Source: Mucilaginibacter sp. SMC90
Lineage (GTDB): Bacteria > Bacteroidota > Bacteroidia > Sphingobacteriales > Sphingobacteriaceae
DNA: 64,000 bases
Direction: 5' to 3'
Assembly: GCF_022811725.1 (NCBI RefSeq)
Contig: NZ_CP094527.1
Coordinates: forward strand, 4,402,001-4,466,000
The notes under the pieces were generated by a model, which saw only the letters and a list, made by a program, of their open reading frames with translations, was not told the origin of the DNA and did no database searches. Positions within the stretch are counted from its first letter, which is position 1; every line of letters starts with the position of its first letter. A program made the position numbers and the translations under genes. Positions 8,183 through 16,153 of the stretch are shown here, piece by piece.

Positions 8183-9271
8183 ATGAACAAACCAGGATCT
8201 ATTTTCATCACCCTGTTATTAACGGTATTTAGTTTTACCGTTTTGGCACAAACTGATAAAGAAACAGCCCTGCAAAAAGGCAAACAAGCCGTATCTCTTG
8301 AAGATGAAGGAAAATTTGATGAAGCCCTTGCTTTACTTACAGATGCTCAAAAGCTCGACCCGTCAAATCTCACCTACCCTTATGAAATGACCTATTGCTA
8401 TTACAGCAGGAAAGAGTATCAAAAAACGATTGATGTTTTAGAAAACATAAAGGATAAACCAGGATCATTTGACCGCATATATCAGTTATTAGGCAACAGC
8501 TATGATATGCTGGGGCAAAGCGACAAAGCAATAAATACATATGAATCGGGATTAAAAAAATTCCCAAAAGCGGGTTGCCTCTACCTTGAACGTGGGGTTA
8601 TCCCACTCGCAGCGAAGGACTATAACAAAGCCATCATCTATTTTGAGAAAGGTATTGAGGCCGAGCCATCGTTTCCATCAAATTATTATTGGGCTGCTAA
8701 ACTTTACCTTGGCTCTGAAGAAAAATTATGGGGTATGATTTATGGCGAACTTTTCATGAACCTTGAGCGCAACAGTAAACGCACAGAAGAAATCAGCAAA
8801 CTGCTTTACAATGGCTACCAAAGCGGAATAAAATATACAGAACCGGGAAAGACAGCCATCAGCTTTAGTAAAACAAGCACTATTTCTACCAGTTCGATTG
8901 CGACTGGCGGGCAATTAAAGCTACCATTCAGCATGATATATGAACCTACTATGGGCATTGCAGCCGTTACCGAAAAAACTATCGACTTAAATTCGCTCGA
9001 CAGGATCAGGCAAAATTTCCTGAAATCTTACTTACAAAGAGAGTTTGATAAAAAATACCCGAATGCCTTATTTGCTTACCAGGATTTAGTAAATAAATCC
9101 GGCAACATGGAGGCTTATAATCATTGGATATTAATGCAGGGAGATCCGGATGCATTCAACACATGGGAAAGCAGCAACAAAACAAAATGGGATAATTTTC
9201 TGAAATGGTTTAATGGCAACTCAATAGCGCTGGACGATAACAATCATTTTATACGCTGGCAATACGACTAA
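8183..9271 (+). CDS. Secreted tetratricopeptide-repeat protein
   Basis: A 362-residue protein with a Sec signal peptide (hydrophobic core ITLLLTVFSFTVLA, cleavage after AQ). About four TPR-like helical repeats span residues 25-180: GKQAVSLEDEGKFDEALALL, then YSRKEYQKTIDVL, MLGQSDKAINTYESGL, and DYNKAIIYFEKGIE. The C-terminal half is unassigned. TPRs mediate protein-protein contacts, so a periplasmic or outer-membrane scaffold role is plausible. No partner gene is evident. Confidence 0.8.
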   Translation: MNKPGSIFITLLLTVFSFTVLAQTDKETALQKGKQAVSLEDEGKFDEALALLTDAQKLDPSNLTYPYEMTYCYYSRKEYQKTIDVLENIKDKPGSFDRIYQLLGNSYDMLGQSDKAINTYESGLKKFPKAGCLYLERGVIPLAAKDYNKAIIYFEKGIEAEPSFPSNYYWAAKLYLGSEEKLWGMIYGELFMNLERNSKRTEEISKLLYNGYQSGIKYTEPGKTAISFSKTSTISTSSIATGGQLKLPFSMIYEPTMGIAAVTEKTIDLNSLDRIRQNFLKSYLQREFDKKYPNALFAYQDLVNKSGNMEAYNHWILMQGDPDAFNTWESSNKTKWDNFLKWFNGNSIALDDNNHFIRWQYD

Positions 9272-9341
9272 CAGCAGTTAAAACTTTATTGAAGACAGGT
9301 CATCTTTCTTCATAATAAATGGTAAAGGTAGCTTAGCTGTT

Positions 9342-9349
9342 TATATTTG
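9342..9349 (+). promoter_or_regulatory. -7 promoter box of AraC-family gene
   Basis: TATATTTG matches TAnnTTTG exactly, 16 bp before the ATG at 9366. No clear TTG at -33 is visible. Confidence 0.5.
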
Positions 9350-9365
9350 CATAGAGCATACTGCC

Positions 9366-10295
9366 ATGAGACAAACCACCCTCGACGCCAAGACCATTGA
9401 TACCCTGCGTGATCTGCCGGATATGATCCCGGTATTGCGTGAGTCTTTCGAGAACTGGACCATCAAGGTCTTCGATCGTAAGCATCACGAATGTCGCAAC
9501 TACCTATCGCCCAACAGGCGGGATTTTTATAAGGTACTGATGATAACCGAAGGTGCGGGAGTGTTTACTATGGGACTTAATACTTATTATATTGAGGAGC
9601 CCACCATTCTTTTCATCCATCCCAATGATATCATATCATGGAAAAACCTTTCAGACAGATCGGGTGGTTATTATGTACTTTTTAAAAGGAGTTTCATTAA
9701 TGATCATCCCCAGCTAAAAACCACTATTGACAAATATGGATTGTTTGCCGAAAAGGAGAAAAGTGTCATCCGGTTAAAAAACTCCGACCTGGTTATACTT
9801 AATGGCCTGTTTGAGCGCATGGCCCAAGAAGAATTATCTAACAACCATTTAAAAGAGGACGCACTACAGGCCTATCTTCAATTGTTGATGGTTGAAAGTA
9901 TGAGGGTAGCCCAATTTCCCAAACCTGATAATGTATCTGATGAATACCATTACATCCACCAGTTTTTTCATTTGCTGGAGAGGGAAACATCGGGTATTAA
10001 TTATAAATCGCCCATAAAAATAAAAACGGCCAAAGAGTTTGCGGCCAATCTTTCAGTTCATCCCAATCATTTAAACGCCGTTTTAAAAAAATACACCGGG
10101 CAAAATGTAAGTACCCATATCCGCAATCGCCTGCTCGAGGAAACCAAAGCTCTGTTGGTACAAACCGATTGGACATTACAGGACATCGGTTATAGTGTGG
10201 GTTTTGCCGAGCAACCTAATTTCAGCTTGTTTTTCAAGAAAAACACCGGTGTTACCCCGGCAGAATTCAGAAGATCATACCAGGCTACGACATAA
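9366..10295 (+). CDS. AraC-family transcriptional regulator
   Basis: A 309-residue protein. The N-terminal half is cupin-like (YKVLMITEGAGVF, then IEEPTILFIHPNDI). The C-terminal about 100 residues form the AraC double helix-turn-helix: KEFAANLSVHPNHLNAVLKK and, in the second HTH, WTLQDIGYSVGFAEQPNFSLFFKKNTGVTPAEFR. It lies 111 bp upstream of the broken SDR gene in the same direction. Regulators of this type often control an adjacent short-chain dehydrogenase, so that gene is the likely target. The ligand is unknown. Confidence 0.9.
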   Translation: MRQTTLDAKTIDTLRDLPDMIPVLRESFENWTIKVFDRKHHECRNYLSPNRRDFYKVLMITEGAGVFTMGLNTYYIEEPTILFIHPNDIISWKNLSDRSGGYYVLFKRSFINDHPQLKTTIDKYGLFAEKEKSVIRLKNSDLVILNGLFERMAQEELSNNHLKEDALQAYLQLLMVESMRVAQFPKPDNVSDEYHYIHQFFHLLERETSGINYKSPIKIKTAKEFAANLSVHPNHLNAVLKKYTGQNVSTHIRNRLLEETKALLVQTDWTLQDIGYSVGFAEQPNFSLFFKKNTGVTPAEFRRSYQATT

Positions 10296-10406
10296 TTTAC
10301 GCGCTTCTTTGATTTTCATAATAACAGCTTTGTTTTTGCTATAAGCCCCGCCTGCTTTTGTTGCCAACTTTGTAGTGTAAACAAAAACAAATAAAAGCAA
10401 CATAAA

Positions 10407-11262
10407 ATGAAAACTCAAAAAGTATGGTTTATAACCGGAGCCTCAAGAGGTTTTGGTTTAGAAATATCAAAAGCTGTATTAGCATCAGGCGATAAATTAG
10501 TAGCAACCGTTCGCAAAGATCCTGAAACATTGGCTGCGCAATTTGATAATGACCCTAATCTCTTTGTTGTACCACTGGATGTTACCAATGAAGATCAGGC
10601 AAAAGATGCTGCAGCAAAAGCTATTGAGCATTTCGGCCGCATTGATGTGCTGATAAACAACGCAGGCTTCGGTTTACTATCGGCAGTTGAAGAAGCTACT
10701 TCCCAGGAAGTAAAAAAACTACGAAACCAATGTATTTGGTTTATTAAACGTAACCCGCGCCGTTTTACCTTACATGCGTAAAGAACGTAAGGGTCACGTA
10801 ATAAATATATCATCAGTTGGCGGTTTGGCAGCTTATTTTGGCTGGGGCGTTTACGGGTCGACTAAATTTGCAGTGGAGGGCCTTACCGAAGCTATGGCGC
10901 TTGAACTTGCCCCGCTTGGCATCTATGCAACCGTAGTTGCCCCTGGCTTTTTCCGCACTAACTTCCTCGACGAAAGTTCCCTTACCCGTACCTCAAATGA
11001 AATTGGCGATTACCATGAAACCGTAGGCAATATGCGCGCATTTGCAACCGAAGTTAACTACAAACAGCCCGGCGATCCTGAAAAACTGGCACAAGCCTTC
11101 ATCAAACTTGCCGCCGCCGAAAAACCTCCGGTACATTTACCATTGGGCAGTGACACTTTACAACGCTTCCGCGAAAAAACCGCAGCATTTGAAAAAGAGA
11201 TTGAAGAATGGTACGATGTAGTGGTTGGTACAGATCATGACGATGTGAAACATTCAAAATAA
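10407..11262 (+). pseudogene. Short-chain dehydrogenase/reductase, frameshifted
   Basis: Two overlapping frames together encode a full SDR of about 280 residues. The first (10407-10781) holds the cofactor loop TGASRGFGLE and NNAGFG. The second, in the +1 frame and open from about 10720 to 11262, holds NVFGLLNV, the Ser of INISSVGG and the catalytic YGSTKFAVEG (YxxxK). The break falls at the run of seven A at 10712-10718. Nine A would restore VKKNYETN with the usual family spacing; six would also restore the frame. It may be a real mutation, a sequencing error in a homopolymer, or phase variation. Both halves look well conserved, which points to a recent event or an error. Confidence 0.8.
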
Positions 11263-11280
11263 TTGATAACAACAAAGTCG

Positions 11281-11319
11281 AAAAGAAGGATGGCCTGGCA
11301 GCCATCCTTCTTTTTTTTT
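11281..11319 (+). terminator. Rho-independent terminator
   Basis: A perfect 14-bp stem (11281-11294 with 11301-11314), 6-nt loop and a run of nine T at 11311-11319. It follows the SDR gene. Confidence 0.9.
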
Positions 11320-11461
11320 GTCTGAGTATTCGAAATTTGTTTACTATATATCCTTATGATGTATAGTAATATTAGCAAATATTATCTATTTTTAGACCGT
11401 ATTTAGTATAAATACAAAACATTGAACTTTTAACCTTATCATCAATTACCCCTCTGTTTCT

Positions 11462-14203
11462 ATGAAGAAACTGTATCCCCTGTTAATTTTACTATTTGTA
11501 ATTACTTCCGTTAATAATTTATTGGGCCAAACAGTTACAAAGCCTGCGGCACCTGTAATAAGTTACGGCAGCGGTCTTCATACCTATGAAATCGGCAAAC
11601 CAATACAACCATTAAAGGTAACCAATACCGGCGGTGCAGTTCCTTTAACCAGCTTGTTTTCTCAAACAAGTACCATAGGTGGAAATCATTTATATGGCTA
11701 TGTAGATGGAGATAAGAAAAATGCCCGGTTAGGCAATCCGCTTAGTTCGGCAAGAGATGCTGCCGGTAATATTTATATAGCCGATGCCAACAACAACGCT
11801 ATCAGGAAATTGACACCAGACGGAGCAATAACTACATTTGCCGGCAGCGGCGTTCAGGGTACCAAAGATGGTAAAGGCCAGAATGCTACTTTTAACTATC
11901 CTACCGGTGTTGTAGTTGCTGCTTCCGGAAATATATATGTTGCCGATTACGGGAACCACCTGATCAGAAAAATAACCCCTGATGGAACAGTTACTACACT
12001 GGCAGGAACAGGTTCTCCCGGACACGATAACGGAATTGGGAAATTAGCCTCGTTTAACTTGCCCTATGGCTTAACTGTTGACAAAACAGAAAATGTTTAC
12101 GTTGCTGATTCATACAACAATCTGATCAGAAAAATCACACCTGCCGGCGTAGTTTCAACCATAGCCGGTGTTCTTAACGGTGGTAATATAGATGGGCCGG
12201 GGACAATTGCTGCCTTCCGCGTTCCATACGGTATCGCGATCGATTCAAAAGGAAATTTATTTATTGCAGACAAGTTTAACGGCAGTGTTAGAAAAATAAC
12301 ACCAGATAACACGGTATCAACATTTGCAACCGGCTCATTATTTCTGCCTAACAGCGTTGCTGTGGATAGCCTCAACAATGTGTATGCTTGCGGACAGATA
12401 TCGTTTGTAAGCAAATTTCTTCCATCAGGCGCACGAAGCAGCAATATCCCACTTTCAGGCTTTTTGCAGAAAGGATATGAAGAGGGTATAGATACACTTG
12501 CCAAATATTCAGATAATTTAGGCGTATCTTATGATGGTGCGGGAAACTTACTTGTATCCGACGGAAAAAATTTCGTATTACGAAAAGTGAACCTTTACGG
12601 CTACCAGGTTGAAGACCTACTGCCTCAAGGGCTTTCTTTAGACAGCACCGGGACAATAACAGGCACCCCAAAGACACTACAAGGCATAAAGCTTCATCGA
12701 ATTGCGGCCTACAATGCAGGTGGAAAGGGCGAAAATGTTGCAACCATTCAAATAGTTAAAGGCAACCAGGTAATAACCTTTCCTTCTTTTCCCCGGGTAA
12801 CTTATGGTGATAAAGCATTGGCATTAAAAGTTACAAGTACCAATACAACAATCCCTTTAACCTATACAATCAGTGATCCTGCGATAGCCAAAATAGATAA
12901 GGATAGTATCTACTTTATCAAACCAGGCAACGTTACAATCACTGTTACCCAGCCGGGCAATGATCTATACCTGGACGCGGCACCAGTTTCACAGACAGTC
13001 ACCGTTCAAAAAGCACCATTAACCATTGCTGCTATTGATACAGTAAGGTTATATGACACTAACAACCCGCCGTTCAGAATTAGTTACAAAGGATTTGTAA
13101 ACAAAGAGACTGAAAAAGACTTAATTACGCTTCCTTCCATAGTAACTGTAGCGTCTAAATCGTCGGCTGCAGGTGACTACCCCATTACATTAAGCGGCGC
13201 AAAGTCCGACAACTACGCCATCAGCTATGTGCCTGGCACGTTAAGTATCATTAATCTGCCAACCATTACAGCTAATGGGTCGACCACATTTTTTGATGGC
13301 GGTTCGGTAACACTTTCAACAAATACGGCTGCTGGTTATACTTATCAATGGTATAAAGATGGTGTGGCTATAAAAACTGCCACCGCCTCAACCTTAAAAG
13401 CAACAGACGGAGGCCAATACACTGTAGCTGTCACGTTAAAATCCTACACCGCAACTTCTGCTGTCACTACGGTATACACTCAGTTTAATTTGCCTGCTAA
13501 TAACTTTAAACTAACGCTAAATAGTACCACCTGCAAAGGCAGTGCAAACGGTTCCGTTAATATCCAGGCTGTTCAAAAATTAAATTATACGGCTTCATTT
13601 ACTTCTAACGGCACAACAACAACGTATCCCTTTACAAATCAGCTCACCATTGATAAGCTGGCCGCCGGTAATTACAGTTTATGTATAACTGTTGAGGGTA
13701 AAATTTACCAGCAATGCTTTAACGTTGTGATCACCGAGCCTGCAGACCTATCGGTTTACTCTGCAGTAAACAACACACTTAATACTGTAAATCTGCAATT
13801 AAATGGCGGAACGAGTTACAATGTTAACCTTAATGATGTTGTTTACACTACCACCGATAGTCAGATTACCCTGCCTTTGATAGCAGGTGCCAATAAACTA
13901 TCTGTCACTACCGACAAATTGTGCCAGGGTATATTTGAAAAAATAATAAACCTGGATGAGCGGATGCTCCCCTATCCTAATCCGTTCCAAAGTGCTCTTA
14001 ACATTAATACGGGTACCACGAATATCAATAAACTATCGGTTACAATATACAATGTGGTTGATGGTAAAACTGTTTATACCAATCAATATGTCAATCAGGC
14101 AGGTAAGCTGCAGATGGATCTTTCAGCCTTGCCAAGCGGTGTTTACTCAATTAACTTAATAATGGACGGAAAAGGCAAGTCTTTTAAAATTTTGAAAAAA
14201 TGA
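11462..14203 (+). CDS. Secreted NHL-repeat protein with MBG-like domain and T9SS C-terminal signal
   Basis: A 913-residue protein. Signal peptide at residues 1-22 (LYPLLILLFVITSVNNLLGQ). Residues about 55-390 form an NHL beta-propeller of about six blades (repeats of NIYVADYGNHLIRKITPDG type). Residues about 430-600 hold a DUF/MBG-type adhesin region (VTYGDKALALKVTS, QKAPLTIAAIDTVRLYD, AKSDNYAISYVPGTLSI). Then an Ig-like part (YTYQWYKDGVAI), and finally a type IX sorting domain starting YPNPFQSALNI and ending GKSFKILKK. It should be exported through the outer membrane and surface-attached or released. The stop overlaps the next gene's ATG by 4 bp (14200-14203), so the two are translationally coupled. 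Ligand unknown. Confidence 0.88.
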   Translation: MKKLYPLLILLFVITSVNNLLGQTVTKPAAPVISYGSGLHTYEIGKPIQPLKVTNTGGAVPLTSLFSQTSTIGGNHLYGYVDGDKKNARLGNPLSSARDAAGNIYIADANNNAIRKLTPDGAITTFAGSGVQGTKDGKGQNATFNYPTGVVVAASGNIYVADYGNHLIRKITPDGTVTTLAGTGSPGHDNGIGKLASFNLPYGLTVDKTENVYVADSYNNLIRKITPAGVVSTIAGVLNGGNIDGPGTIAAFRVPYGIAIDSKGNLFIADKFNGSVRKITPDNTVSTFATGSLFLPNSVAVDSLNNVYACGQISFVSKFLPSGARSSNIPLSGFLQKGYEEGIDTLAKYSDNLGVSYDGAGNLLVSDGKNFVLRKVNLYGYQVEDLLPQGLSLDSTGTITGTPKTLQGIKLHRIAAYNAGGKGENVATIQIVKGNQVITFPSFPRVTYGDKALALKVTSTNTTIPLTYTISDPAIAKIDKDSIYFIKPGNVTITVTQPGNDLYLDAAPVSQTVTVQKAPLTIAAIDTVRLYDTNNPPFRISYKGFVNKETEKDLITLPSIVTVASKSSAAGDYPITLSGAKSDNYAISYVPGTLSIINLPTITANGSTTFFDGGSVTLSTNTAAGYTYQWYKDGVAIKTATASTLKATDGGQYTVAVTLKSYTATSAVTTVYTQFNLPANNFKLTLNSTTCKGSANGSVNIQAVQKLNYTASFTSNGTTTTYPFTNQLTIDKLAAGNYSLCITVEGKIYQQCFNVVITEPADLSVYSAVNNTLNTVNLQLNGGTSYNVNLNDVVYTTTDSQITLPLIAGANKLSVTTDKLCQGIFEKIINLDERMLPYPNPFQSALNINTGTTNINKLSVTIYNVVDGKTVYTNQYVNQAGKLQMDLSALPSGVYSINLIMDGKGKSFKILKK

Positions 14204-14883
14204 GAACCTGGATCTATAGTTTATTAATAATATTAGCGTTTGCAGGCTGCGGTAAGAAATCTCCACCGCCGGATGTTACACCTGTTGCAACAAGCCTGCT
14301 ATCGCCGTTGAAAGACCAGCCCTGCACTACAGGAACAATCATATCATCCGATAAAAGTACCATCACTTTTACCTGGCAGGCTGCCGATAAAGCGGACGGC
14401 TATATCCTTGCTATAAAAAACCTGCTTACCAAAGTTGAAACCAAACAAAATGTCACATCAACGCAGGCCACGGCCGATTTGCTTCGTAATACTCCATACT
14501 CCTGGTATGTGATATCTACCTCGTCAAAAACGAAAACTACTGCACAAAGCGACACCTGGAAATTCTACAATGCCGGAGCCGGCACTATAAGCTATCCACC
14601 CTATCCGGCTGAAATAACAGCGCCTCTTTTTGGCGATAATGTAACGGCTTCGGCTGGCAATGTTACGCTTAAATGGACAGGCAGTACGCTTGGAGCCGCA
14701 ATAAAGGGATATGATATTTACTTTGGGGACAATAACTCCCCGGCCCTCGTCAAATCAAATGTTTCCGATACCCAATACCAGGTTGCGGTAAAGCCAGGCA
14801 CAACCTATTTCTGGCGTGTAGTTACAATAGATATTGCGGGGAACTATACCGATTCTGGAATTTATCAATTTTCGGTTAAGTAA
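14200..14883 (+). CDS. Lipoprotein with two fibronectin type III-like domains
   Basis: A 227-residue protein with a lipoprotein signal ending in lipobox FAGC (Cys near residue 17). Two repeated beta-sandwich units follow: each has a TFTWQAADKADGYILAI or TLKWTGSTLGAAIKGYDIYF strand and ends with TPYSWYVIS or TTYFWRVVT, the FnIII pattern. It is translationally coupled to the NHL/T9SS protein by an ATGA overlap, suggesting the two act together at the cell surface. No enzyme motif. Confidence 0.78.
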   Translation: MRTWIYSLLIILAFAGCGKKSPPPDVTPVATSLLSPLKDQPCTTGTIISSDKSTITFTWQAADKADGYILAIKNLLTKVETKQNVTSTQATADLLRNTPYSWYVISTSSKTKTTAQSDTWKFYNAGAGTISYPPYPAEITAPLFGDNVTASAGNVTLKWTGSTLGAAIKGYDIYFGDNNSPALVKSNVSDTQYQVAVKPGTTYFWRVVTIDIAGNYTDSGIYQFSVK

Positions 14884-14904
14884 AGGTTTCGAAAGCATTT
14901 AAAG

Positions 14905-14940
14905 CACCTCCCTGATAGTCTCCGGGAGGTGTTTTTATTT
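14905..14940 (+). terminator. Rho-independent terminator
   Basis: The arms CACCTCCC (14905-14912) and GGGAGGTG (14924-14931) are exact complements, followed by TTTTTATTT. It ends the NHL/FnIII operon. Confidence 0.85.
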
Positions 14941-14989
14941 CATGCCAATAAAATAAATCATTCCAGATCCGGGCCATATCTAAATTTCG

Positions 14990-15006
14990 CCCTACTTTAC
15001 CACTAC
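14990..15006 (+). promoter_or_regulatory. CACTAC-N5-CACTAC operator copy A (one mismatch)
   Basis: CCCTAC-TTTAC-CACTAC, 123 bp upstream of the first ThuA gene. One base differs from the tandem motif that recurs at four other promoters of the locus. Possible -7 boxes downstream are AAAGTTTG (15033-15040) and TATCATTG (15044-15051), neither at the 32-bp spacing seen for copies C and E. Confidence 0.5.
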
Positions 15007-15129
15007 TTTTTATACCGCTGTACTTCAAATAAAAAGTTTGATCTATCATTGTCGCCAAATGCTGATAATCTAAATCTTAACACAAATATCGGTTTGGCGT
15101 CGCCCTGCCTGATCAACATCATAATAAAC

Positions 15130-15897
15130 ATGAATAAAGTAGTTTGTTTAGTTTCTATTTACGTATTGCTTATACTTAACGGCATTGCTAATGCCCAGCA
15201 AAATACAAAGCCTCGTTTCAAAGCTATTGCCCTTGCAGAAAAAGGAGGTGGTCACGCGTTGTTTGACGCTGCCGCCAAACCCTGGCTTGATAAGCTTGCT
15301 GCCGACAGCAATTTTACAATTGACTATATCAGCGATACCAAAAAGATCAATAAAGATTTCCTGAAACAATACCAGCTATTTATCCAGTTGGATTACCCGC
15401 CTTATCCATGGGAGAAAGAAGCCCAGGAAGCCTTTACCGACTATATCGAAAATGCACGCGGCGGTTGGATCGGCTTTCACCATCCTACCCTCTTAGGCGT
15501 TTTTGACGGCTATCCAATGTGGCAATGGTATTCGGCATTTATGGGTGGCATACAATTTAAACTACATATTCCCGGCGGCGCGGCGGCTATGCTTCATGTG
15601 GAAGATAACAAACATCCGATTATGAAAGGTGTTCCATCAGCTTTTATAACTGAAGATGAGTGGTATATCTACGACAAAAGCCCCCGCCCTAATGTACACG
15701 TACTGGCCAGTATTGATGAGGCAACTTATTTACCCGGTAAGGATGTAAAAATGGGAGACCACCCCGTAATCTGGACTAATGAGCACTTTAAAGCGCGAAA
15801 CGTTTATATAGCTATGGGACATTTTCCGCAGCTTTTTGATGACACGGCTTTTACAAGCCTGTTCCGCAATGCCATATTTTGGTCTGCTGCCAAATAA
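15130..15897 (+). CDS. ThuA-like secreted protein (copy 1)
   Basis: Start chosen at 15130 because MNKVVCLVSIYVLLILNG...ANAQ is a signal peptide; the frame continues upstream through the operator and promoter region. The 255-residue ThuA-fold (class I glutamine amidotransferase-like) protein carries RFKAIALAEKGGGHALF, YQLFIQLDYPPYPW, GGWIGFHHPTLLG and MGDHPVIWTNEHFKARNVY. Family knowledge: ThuA proteins are linked to trehalose and other sugar metabolism, with no firm biochemical role. It is strikingly similar to copy 3 (20470-21228) along its length, a likely duplication. Monocistronic, upstream of the propeller regulator. Confidence 0.85.
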   Translation: MNKVVCLVSIYVLLILNGIANAQQNTKPRFKAIALAEKGGGHALFDAAAKPWLDKLAADSNFTIDYISDTKKINKDFLKQYQLFIQLDYPPYPWEKEAQEAFTDYIENARGGWIGFHHPTLLGVFDGYPMWQWYSAFMGGIQFKLHIPGGAAAMLHVEDNKHPIMKGVPSAFITEDEWYIYDKSPRPNVHVLASIDEATYLPGKDVKMGDHPVIWTNEHFKARNVYIAMGHFPQLFDDTAFTSLFRNAIFWSAAK

Positions 15898-15958
15898 TTA
15901 TTCTATTGGGTCCCTAATTTAGGCCCGATAACTGTAATTTTAACAATATTCAAAAAAC

Positions 15959-15975
15959 CACTACAATACCACTAC
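15959..15975 (+). promoter_or_regulatory. CACTAC-N5-CACTAC operator copy B
   Basis: CACTAC-AATAC-CACTAC, exact in both half-sites, 178 bp upstream of the propeller/LuxR-type regulator gene. Downstream, CATATTTG (16023-16030) is a possible -7 box. Its presence suggests the regulator is itself in the regulon. Confidence 0.6.
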
Positions 15976-16153
15976 AGCTACCCATTTCCGGTTTAAAACA
16001 TTCACGGTTTGAGCCGCTTTACCATATTTGAGTACATTTAGCTGTGTAGTATATTAAAATGTTGATTAAATTACGGCTCTTAATCAGCCGGCCTTAACCA
16101 TGCCGGGCTGTATTATTAACTGAGTTTTACTCAATCTCCACATTAATCCGTTA

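Noticed and set aside
10774..11262. Separate small SDR gene starting at ATG 10774
   Set aside because: It lacks the cofactor-binding Rossmann loop, which lies in the preceding frame; the two frames together make one enzyme, so this is the second half of a broken gene.
14929..15129. N-terminal extension of ThuA copy 1
   Set aside because: It runs through the terminator region and operator copy A and hides the signal peptide that begins at 15130.
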